Shown: piece after piece, positions 52,990 to 64,000 of the stretch
How positions within the stretch are numbered: position 1 is the first letter of the stretch
How the letters are laid out: every line of letters begins with the position of its first letter
Assembly: GCF_026339935.1 (NCBI RefSeq)
Contig: NZ_JAPEPX010000001.1
Location: forward strand, 3,176,001 to 3,240,000
DNA length: 64,000 nt
Source: Streptomyces sp. NBC_01551
GTDB lineage: Bacteria; Actinomycetota; Actinomycetes; Streptomycetales; Streptomycetaceae
Direction: 5' to 3'
The notes under the pieces: model-generated
Database searches by the model: none
The model's input: the letters and a program-made list of their open reading frames with translations, nothing else
What the model was told of the DNA's origin: nothing
Program-made: the position numbers and the translations under genes

Positions 52990-53892
52990 CGCGAGCCCCC
53001 AGGGGCCGTGCGAGGGTCCGTGAGGGCCTTCCGCGGCCCCTTCAAACGCTTCTACAGGGCGCTCCCGGAGCACTTCGGGGGCGCCCTTGCTCGTCCCCGC
53101 GCCCCCAACCTGTTCGAATACGCCCCCGCCGGAGCAAGTCATCCACAGATTCGCGGACTTTCTTCCGTCCACAACCTGGGGACGGCCTCCGTCACCCACA
53201 AACTATCCACAGGGGTGCGGGTTGAGGCCCCATCAGCCCTGGTCAGCCACCTGTGGAATTGTGAGCAAGGTTCATCCACAGGCTGTGGACAGAAAAATCA
53301 TCCACAGGTTCATCCACGCCTCTGTCCACCGCCGACCCACAGGTTGCCGCATCCTGTGCACAGGATCCGATGACTTACCCACACCGTTGTCCACTGTTCG
53401 GCAACGAGCCACCCCATCTCACCGCCCCGAGTGAAAGCGGTCACACGGAAGACGACGTTTGGGCTGTGGAGTACTGGGGAAAAGCTGGGGACGCACCTGT
53501 GGAGTAGTACGGGTCACCTGGGGACGGCCTGTGCAGAAGTTTTCGTTCTCCACAGCACACCCCTGTTGTCCACCGGTCCCGCCCACAGGGTGTGGGGATA
53601 AAAAATGCGGCCTGACCTGCGAGAACGGGCTTATCCACCGTTTCCACAGGCCCTACTACTACCCCCATAGAGAGTTAGGCCGGTTTCGGTTTTCAAGCAG
53701 GTCCTGTGCACAACTCGGTGGGCAGCCGTCCCCGACACCTCGCTCCCGACTTGACCGCCGACAGCGACGACTGTCGGCGCCGTACGTCAGACTGGTCCCC
53801 GGCACCGAGGCCCCGGTCCGCCGAGACCGGGAGGCAGCGGGCCGACGACGAAGGCCGGCCAGACGAGCGAGCAACAGCAGGAGGCGGTTCCG
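52990..53892. other. oriC: Chromosomal origin oriC
   Basis: The 903-bp dnaA-dnaN gap holds about 20 DnaA-box-like 9-mers between 53139 and 53648. Examples are TCATCCACA (53139, 53272, 53298), CTATCCACA (53203), TTACCCACA (53375), TTGTCCACT (53387), TTGTCCACC (53566), TTATCCACC (53631) and, on the other strand, TGTGGACAG (53284) and TGTGGAGTA (53465, 53498). They fall in two groups split by about 70 bp without boxes (53396-53464). No AT-rich unwinding element is obvious; the least GC-rich bits are near 53535-53550 and 53597-53606. Confidence 0.96.
53057..53086 (+). terminator. Terminator of dnaA
   Basis: An 11-bp stem (53057-53067 and 53076-53086) with one G-T pair and an 8-nt loop, 67 nt past the dnaA stop and before the first oriC box. 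Confidence 0.7.
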
Positions 53893-55023
53893 GTGAAGAT
53901 CCGGGTGGAGCGCGACGTACTCGCGGAGGCGGTGGCCTGGGCGGCCCGTAGCCTCCCGGCCCGGCCGCCGGTGCCCGTCCTCGCGGGCCTGCTGCTCAAG
54001 GCCGAGGACGGCACGCTGAGCCTCTCCGGCTTCGACTACGAGGTCTCGGCCCGCGTCTCCGTCGAGGCGGACGTCGAGGAGGACGGCACCGTCCTCGTCT
54101 CCGGCCGGCTGCTCGCCGACATCTGCCGCGCCCTCCCCAACCGGCCCGTGGAGATTTCCACAGACGGTGTACGGGCGACCGTGGTCTGCGGCTCCTCGCG
54201 ATTCACACTCCACACCCTGCCTGTGGAGGAATACCCGGCGCTGCCGCAGATGCCGACCGCGACCGGCACCGTGCCCGGCGAGGTCTTCGCCTCCGCCGCG
54301 GCCCAGGTCGCCATCGCCGCCGGCCGTGACGACACGCTGCCCGTGCTGACCGGTGTCCGCATCGAGATCGAGGGCGACCGAGTCACCCTGGCCTCCACCG
54401 ACCGCTACCGCTTCGCGGTCCGCGAGTTCCTGTGGAAGCCGGAGAACCCGGAGGCGTCCGCCGTGGCCCTGGTGCCGGCGAAGACGCTGCTGGACACCGC
54501 CAAGTCCCTGACCAGCGGTGACACCGTCACCCTGGCGCTGTCGGGCTCCGGTGCGGGCGAGGGCCTCATCGGCTTCGAGGGCGCCGGCCGCCGCACCACC
54601 ACCCGCCTGCTCGAAGGCGACCTGCCGAAGTACCGCACGCTGTTCCCGACGGAGTTCAACTCCATCGCCGTGATCGAGACCGCCCCGTTCGTCGAGGCCG
54701 TCAAGCGCGTGGCCCTGGTCGCCGAGCGCAACACCCCGGTGCGCCTGAGCTTCGAGCAGGGCGTGCTGATCCTGGAGGCCGGTTCCTCCGACGACGCACA
54801 GGCTGTGGAGCGCGTCGACGCGGTCCTGGAGGGCGACGACATCTCGATCGCCTTCAACCCGACCTTCCTGCTGGACGGCCTGAGCGCGATCGACTCTCCC
54901 GCCGCGCAGCTCAGCTTCACGACGTCCACCAAGCCGGCGCTGCTCAGCGGCCGCCCGGCGGTCGACGCCGAGGCGAACGAGGCGTACAAGTACCTGATCA
55001 TGCCGGTGCGCCTGTCCGGCTGA
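53893..55023 (+). CDS. dnaN: DNA polymerase III sliding clamp (beta subunit)
   Basis: 376 residues in three similar clamp domains. Start MKIRVERDVLAEAVAWAARSLPARPPVPVLAGLLL and end YKYLIMPVRLSG match DnaN. As a ring-shaped dimer it tethers the polymerase to DNA. The GTG at 53893 follows AGGAGG by 8 nt. A hairpin terminator follows. Confidence 0.98.
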   Translation: MKIRVERDVLAEAVAWAARSLPARPPVPVLAGLLLKAEDGTLSLSGFDYEVSARVSVEADVEEDGTVLVSGRLLADICRALPNRPVEISTDGVRATVVCGSSRFTLHTLPVEEYPALPQMPTATGTVPGEVFASAAAQVAIAAGRDDTLPVLTGVRIEIEGDRVTLASTDRYRFAVREFLWKPENPEASAVALVPAKTLLDTAKSLTSGDTVTLALSGSGAGEGLIGFEGAGRRTTTRLLEGDLPKYRTLFPTEFNSIAVIETAPFVEAVKRVALVAERNTPVRLSFEQGVLILEAGSSDDAQAVERVDAVLEGDDISIAFNPTFLLDGLSAIDSPAAQLSFTTSTKPALLSGRPAVDAEANEAYKYLIMPVRLSG

Positions 55024-55032
55024 CGCCTTCGT

Positions 55033-55075
55033 ACGTCGGGCCCGGTCTCGCAGGCTGCGGGGCCGGGCCCGACGT
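55033..55075 (+). terminator. Terminator of dnaN
   Basis: A perfect 13-bp inverted repeat (55033-55045 and 55063-55075) with a 17-nt loop, starting 10 nt past the dnaN stop. Confidence 0.75.
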
Positions 55076-55237
55076 CGTTCGCCGCCGCCGCGCGCGGCGC
55101 GCGGATCCTCGTACGACCGGCTCTGGAGCGCCCGTGGGGCCGGGCGGGGCAGCCGGGCGTAGGCTCGGGGCCGGGGGTGTCCCCGGGTAGCAGGGGAACC
55201 CCGGCACAGACGGCCACAACGCTTAAGGAACCACCTG

Positions 55238-56116
55238 ATGGAGCTTGGTCTCGTCGGTCTCGGCAAGATGGGCGGCAACATGCGCGAGCGCATCCGCCGC
55301 GCCGGCCACACCGTCATCGGATACGACCGCAACCCGGACCTCGCCGACGTCCACAGCCTGGCGGAACTTGTGGACAGCCTGCAGGCCCCCCGCGTGGTGT
55401 GGGTGATGGTCCCCGCGGGCGCGGCGACGCAGTCCACCGTCGACGAGCTCGCGGAGCTGCTGTCCCCGGGCGACATCGTCGTCGACGGCGGCAACTCGCG
55501 CTGGACCGACGACGAGAAGCACGCCGAGGAGCTGAAGGCCAAGGGCATCGGCTTCGTCGACTGCGGTGTCTCCGGCGGCGTGTGGGGTCTGGAGAACGGC
55601 TACGCGCTGATGTACGGCGGCGACAAGGAGCACGTCGCGACCGTCCAGCCGATCTTCGACGCCCTCAAGCCCGAGGGTGAGTTCGGCGCCGTGCACGCGG
55701 GCAAGGTCGGCGCGGGCCACTTCGCGAAGATGGTCCACAACGGCATCGAGTACGCCATGATGCAGGCCTACGCCGAGGGCTGGGAGCTCCTGGAGAAGGT
55801 GGACTCGGTCACCGACGTCCGCGAGGTGTTCCGGTCCTGGCAGGAGGGCACGGTCATCCGCTCCTGGCTGCTGGACCTCGCGGTCAACGCGCTGGACGAG
55901 GACGAACACCTGGAGCAGCTGCGGGGCTTCGCGCAGGACTCGGGCGAGGGCCGCTGGACGGTGGAGGCGGCGATCGACAACGCCGTGCCGCTGCCCGCGA
56001 TCACCGCTTCGCTGTTCGCGCGGTTCGCCTCGCGCCAGGACGACTCGCCGCAGATGAAGATGATCGCCGCGCTGCGCAACCAGTTCGGCGGCCACGCGGT
56101 GGAGAAGAAGCAGTAG
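55238..56116 (+). CDS. gnd: 6-phosphogluconate dehydrogenase, short decarboxylating form
   Basis: 292 residues. The N-terminal Rossmann motif LGLVGLGKMGGNM, the substrate stretch DCGVSGGVWGLENGYALMYGG and KMVHNGIEYAMMQAYAEG match the short (homotetrameric) 6PGDH class, which is usually NAD-preferring. It makes ribulose 5-phosphate. Its position between dnaN and recF is conserved in Streptomyces and mycobacteria. AAGGAACC precedes the ATG. Confidence 0.96.
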   Translation: MELGLVGLGKMGGNMRERIRRAGHTVIGYDRNPDLADVHSLAELVDSLQAPRVVWVMVPAGAATQSTVDELAELLSPGDIVVDGGNSRWTDDEKHAEELKAKGIGFVDCGVSGGVWGLENGYALMYGGDKEHVATVQPIFDALKPEGEFGAVHAGKVGAGHFAKMVHNGIEYAMMQAYAEGWELLEKVDSVTDVREVFRSWQEGTVIRSWLLDLAVNALDEDEHLEQLRGFAQDSGEGRWTVEAAIDNAVPLPAITASLFARFASRQDDSPQMKMIAALRNQFGGHAVEKKQ

Positions 56117-56221
56117 GAACGGCGGCGCCGTCCACAGGCCGGACCGCACCCGCGGCCACACGGCCACAGCGGTAACACCGTAGGAAAAGAGCAGCAGGAA
56201 GCCGGGGGAGGTCGGCGCCGT

Positions 56222-57385
56222 ATGCACGTTTCGCATCTCTCACTGGCCGACTTCCGCTCGTACGCCCGGGCCGAGGTTCCCCTCGACCCGGGCGTCACGG
56301 CTTTCGTGGGCCCCAACGGCCAGGGCAAGACGAACCTGGTCGAGGCGATCGGCTACCTCGCGACGCTGGGCAGTCACCGGGTCTCCTCGGACGCCCCGCT
56401 GGTACGGATGGGCGCGGACCGGGCGATCATCCGCGCGGCCGTCACGCAGGGCGAGCGCCAGCAGCTGGTGGAGCTGGAGCTGAACCCGGGGCGGGCGAAC
56501 CGGGCCCGGATCAACCGGTCGTCGCAGGTCAGGCCCCGGGACGTGCTGGGGATCGTACGGACGGTGCTGTTCGCGCCGGAGGACCTGGCCCTGGTGAAGG
56601 GGGATCCGGGCGAGCGGCGGCGGTTCCTCGACGAGCTGGTGACGGCGCGTTCGCCGCGGATGGCGGCGGTGCGCTCGGACTACGAGCGGGTGCTCAAGCA
56701 GCGGAACACGCTGCTGAAGTCGGCGGCGATGGCGCGCCGGCACGGTGGCCGGTCCATGGACCTGTCCACCCTCGACGTGTGGGACCAGCACCTCGCGCGC
56801 GCGGGCGCGGAGCTGCTGGCGCAGCGCCTCGACCTGATCGCGACGCTGCTGCCGCTGGCGGACAAGGCGTACGAGCAGCTCGCGCCCGGTGGTGGCCCGC
56901 TGGGGCTGGCGTACAAGTCGTCCGCGGGCGAGGCGGGCGAGGCCAGTGAGGCCGGCGAGGCAGTGGACAGCGGCCGGGCGCGCACCCGCGAGGCGCTGTA
57001 CGAGGTGCTGCTGGCCGCGCTGTCGGACGTACGCAAACAGGAGATCGAGCGGGGCGTGACCCTGGTGGGTCCGCACCGCGACGACGTGCTGCTGCGCCTG
57101 GGCGAGCTGCCGGCGAAGGGGTACGCGAGTCACGGCGAGTCCTGGTCGTACGCGCTGGCGCTGCGGCTGGCCTCGTACGAGCTGCTGCGCTCGGAGGGCG
57201 CGGAGCCGGTGCTGATCCTGGACGACGTGTTCGCGGAGCTGGACGCGCGGCGCCGGGAGCGGCTGGCGGAGCTGGTGGCTCCGGGTGAGCAGGTGTTGGT
57301 GACGGCGGCGGTGGACGATGACGTTCCGGGTGTGTTGACGGGGGCCCGGTTCGGGGTCTCCGGCGGTGAGGTGACCCGGCTGTGA
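56222..57385 (+). CDS. recF: DNA replication/repair ATPase RecF
   Basis: 387 residues. Walker A GPNGQGKT (30-37), signature-like region near [14 protein letters not shown], and Walker [12 protein letters not shown] fit RecF, which loads RecA at gaps through RecOR. A short Gly-Glu-Ala repeat ([12 protein letters not shown]) near residue 240 is a local insertion. The stop overlaps the next gene's GTG by 4 nt. Confidence 0.97.
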   Translation: MHVSHLSLADFRSYARAEVPLDPGVTAFVGPNGQGKTNLVEAIGYLATLGSHRVSSDAPLVRMGADRAIIRAAVTQGERQQLVELELNPGRANRARINRSSQVRPRDVLGIVRTVLFAPEDLALVKGDPGERRRFLDELVTARSPRMAAVRSDYERVLKQRNTLLKSAAMARRHGGRSMDLSTLDVWDQHLARAGAELLAQRLDLIATLLPLADKAYEQLAPGGGPLGLAYKSSAGEAGEASEAGEAVDSGRARTREALYEVLLAALSDVRKQEIERGVTLVGPHRDDVLLRLGELPAKGYASHGESWSYALALRLASYELLRSEGAEPVLILDDVFAELDARRRERLAELVAPGEQVLVTAAVDDDVPGVLTGARFGVSGGEVTRL

Positions 57386-57909
57386 GCGAGCAGGAACGGG
57401 AGCCGCGCAAGGCCCCGGAGCCGTCCGGGGTGGATCTGGCACGGCAGGCGCTGGCGGCGGCGCGCGAGCAGGCGCGGGCGCGGGGCAACGCGGTGAGCGG
57501 GAAGAAGCGGCAGCAGCATCCGGGGCTGCGGTCGGGCGCGCGGGCGGACGGCCGGGATCCGATGCCGTTGATGGCGGCGCTGGACCGGTTGCGGACGGAG
57601 CGCGGCTGGGAGATGCCGATGGCGGTGGCGGGCGTGATGGAGCGCTGGCCGCAGATCGTCGGGCCGGAGATCGCGGCGCACTGTGAACCGGAGCGCTACG
57701 AGGACCGTGAGTTGGTCGTGCGGTGCGATTCCTCGGCGTGGGCGGCGCAGCTGAAGCTGCTGGCCCCGCAACTGGTGGCGCGGCTGAACGCGGATCTGGG
57801 TCAGGGCACGGTGCGGCTGATCAAGGTGCAGGGCCCGGGCGGGCGGCCGAAGCGGTACGGGCCGTGGCGGGCGCCGGGGAGTACGGGTTCCGGGGACACG
57901 TACGCCTGA
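57382..57909 (+). CDS. DUF721 family protein (DciA-like)
   Basis: 175 residues. A basic disordered N-terminus (1-60) precedes a DUF721 domain (about 85-150: [55 protein letters not shown]). In other bacteria DUF721 proteins (DciA) load or help the replicative helicase, and most bacteria with DciA lack the phage-type DnaC; that role is inference here. The GTG overlaps the recF stop, so they form an operon. Confidence 0.9.
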   Translation: MSEQEREPRKAPEPSGVDLARQALAAAREQARARGNAVSGKKRQQHPGLRSGARADGRDPMPLMAALDRLRTERGWEMPMAVAGVMERWPQIVGPEIAAHCEPERYEDRELVVRCDSSAWAAQLKLLAPQLVARLNADLGQGTVRLIKVQGPGGRPKRYGPWRAPGSTGSGDTYA

Positions 57910-60328
<2,419 letters not shown>

Positions 60329-60372
60329 GTCGGCCTCCGCTGACCGCCGCCTGAAAGGACTTCTGACCAGCA

Positions 60373-62997
<2,625 letters not shown>

Positions 62998-62999
62998 GC

Positions 63000-63755
63000 G
63001 TGAGTGGAGCCACGGGCGCCGGACCGGCCAAGACTGGAGCGGACGGTGCCCGTGGCCCCGCCGCAGACTCCCAGGGTGGGGACAGCACCGCCGATGGCAG
63101 GGGGACAACCGTGACGGATACCCGAGGACCGCAGCCGAAGCCGAAGACCGGCTCGAAGGCGGGCGCGGGCAAGAGCTCGGACGCGGGCAAGGGCTCGGGC
63201 ACGGCGGCCGCCAGCGCCGGCTCCGGGGCCGGCGCAGCCGCGAGTGCGGGCGGCGCGCAGCCGTACCAGCCGCCGCAGGCCTACCAGGCGCCCTCGGGCC
63301 CGGGTGCGCCGCGCGTCGGCGCTGAGGGCCCGGCGGCCGCCGGGGGGCAGAAGAAGGCCCGTCCGGCGGTCCGTACGGCGCCCAGGACGCGCAAGGCGCG
63401 GCTGCGGGTGGCGAAGGCCGACCCGTGGTCGGTGATGAAGGTCAGCTTCCTGCTGTCCATCGCGCTGGGCGTGTGCACCATCGTGGCGTCGGCGGTGCTG
63501 TGGATGGTCATGGACGCCATGGGCGTCTTCTCGACCGTCGGCGGCACCATCAGCGAGGCCACCGGGTCGAACGAGGGCAACGGCTTCGACCTGCAGTCGT
63601 TCCTGTCGCTGCCGCGCGTCCTCATCTTCACGTCGGTGATCGCGGTCATCGACGTGGTGCTGGCGACGGCACTGGCGACGCTGGGCGCGTTCATCTACAA
63701 CCTGTCGGCAGGGTTCGTCGGCGGTGTGGAGCTGACGCTCGCCGAGGACGAGTGA
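63000..63755 (+). CDS. DUF3566 membrane protein
   Basis: 251 residues. About 130 residues of Ala/Gly/Pro/Lys-rich disordered sequence lead into a DUF3566 domain starting RLRVAKADPWSVMKVSFLLSIALGV, with two membrane helices (about 145-170 and 205-230). The same gene follows gyrA in mycobacteria (Rv0007 position). Function is unknown. It starts at a GTG 2 nt after the gyrA stop, with GAGGAG in the gyrA end serving as the ribosome binding site. Confidence 0.92.
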   Translation: MSGATGAGPAKTGADGARGPAADSQGGDSTADGRGTTVTDTRGPQPKPKTGSKAGAGKSSDAGKGSGTAAASAGSGAGAAASAGGAQPYQPPQAYQAPSGPGAPRVGAEGPAAAGGQKKARPAVRTAPRTRKARLRVAKADPWSVMKVSFLLSIALGVCTIVASAVLWMVMDAMGVFSTVGGTISEATGSNEGNGFDLQSFLSLPRVLIFTSVIAVIDVVLATALATLGAFIYNLSAGFVGGVELTLAEDE

Positions 63756-63796
63756 CCCGCTGATTGACCTGCGCGGACGCCCGGCAGGAACGGATT

Positions 63797-63825
63797 TTGG
63801 CGGGACCGCGTCTGTGCGCTAATCT
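63797..63825 (+). promoter_or_regulatory. Promoter of tRNA-Ile
   Basis: TTGGCG (63797-63802), a 17-bp spacer and TAATCT (63820-63825) fit the principal sigma factor. The -10 ends 25 nt before the mature tRNA. Confidence 0.6.
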
Positions 63826-63850
63826 TCAGGAGTCAGCGCGCAGCGCGGAT

Positions 63851-63924
63851 GGGGCTATAGCTCAGTTGGTTAGAGCGCATCCCTGATAAGGATGAGGCCA
63901 CAGGTTCAAATCCTGTTAGCCCCA
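63851..63924 (+). tRNA. ileT: tRNA-Ile (anticodon GAU)
   Basis: The 74-nt cloverleaf pairs GGGGCTA with TAGCCCC, with an A discriminator. The D arm is GCTCAGTTGGTTAGAGC, the anticodon stem is CATCC/GGATG around the loop CTGATAA (anticodon GAT), and the T arm is CAGGTTCAAATCCTG. The CCA is not fully encoded (A-C-A follows). A tRNA-Ile directly after gyrA-DUF3566 is the usual actinobacterial order. Confidence 0.98.
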
Positions 63925-63932
63925 CAGTGTCG

Positions 63933-63965
63933 AAGACCCCCAGGCCCACCGGCCCGGGGGTCTTT
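63933..63965 (+). terminator. Terminator of tRNA-Ile
   Basis: AAGACCCCC (63933-63941) pairs with GGGGGTCTT (63956-63964) around a GC-rich loop that can itself pair, followed by a short T run. The final 35 bases of the window show nothing I can support. Confidence 0.8.
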
Positions 63966-64000
63966 GTCGTTGGGTCAGTTGACGGCCGGCGGTGCTCGGC

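Noticed and set aside
55360..55385. DnaA-box-like CTTGTGGACAGC within gnd
   Set aside because: A single imperfect TGTGGACAG in coding sequence is expected by chance and is not part of a cluster.

Overview
The window is a high-GC actinobacterial chromosome segment that spans the replication origin. Gene content, gene order and several signature genes (ssgR-ssgA sporulation pair, multiple parS sites, a roughly 0.9 kb oriC packed with DnaA boxes between dnaA and dnaN) point to Streptomyces. The order matches the Streptomyces coelicolor oriC neighbourhood as I remember it (thiC side to gyrA side); this was not checked by alignment. I see no insertion sequence, prophage, integrase, CRISPR array or obviously foreign block.

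Layout. 0-9.6 kb: end of an unknown Pro/Gly-rich protein, an aldo/keto reductase, thiC under a TPP riboswitch, a YibE/F-like membrane protein, ssgA and its IclR-family activator ssgR, then small membrane, cupin, phosphatase and PLP-enzyme genes. 9.7-17.4 kb: a LysR regulator, Nudix hydrolase, flavohemoprotein, HAD phosphatase, two GNAT proteins, a winged-helix protein and a beta-lactamase-like hydrolase. 17.4-22.5 kb: the replicative helicase gene dnaB, a MATE transporter, and the rpsF-ssb-rpsR-rplI operon. 22.7-34.6 kb: cell-envelope genes (FemX-type aminoacyltransferase, alanine-racemase-like protein, GT87 mannosyltransferase-like protein, class A PBP), a PadR regulator, inositol phosphate synthase, an MFS transporter and pcnA.

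34.8-50.8 kb is the conserved actinobacterial origin-left cluster: DUF6049 protein, murJ, a pseudokinase, an ECF sigma factor with a zinc-type anti-sigma, trxB-trxA, a GNAT protein, then parB, parA, rsmG, jag, yidC, yidD, rnpA and rpmH, the last eight all on the minus strand. 51.2-63.8 kb reads rightward: dnaA, oriC, dnaN, gnd, recF, a DUF721 gene, gyrB, gyrA, a DUF3566 membrane protein and tRNA-Ile(GAU).

How it works together. DnaA acts at oriC and probably at its own promoter and at a second box cluster next to dnaB. ParA and ParB act on twelve near-perfect 16-bp parS sites plus one degenerate copy, all of them left of dnaA; two lie inside parA and parB themselves and several are built into hairpins between convergent genes. 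The envelope genes serve lipid II flipping, cross-bridge formation and polymerisation. The trxBA genes carry a textbook SigR (thiol stress) promoter. Nothing here looks like a wholly new system; the most unusual features are the way parS sites are woven into coding sequence and terminators, the DnaA-box cluster beside dnaB, and the split MurJ/pseudokinase arrangement.
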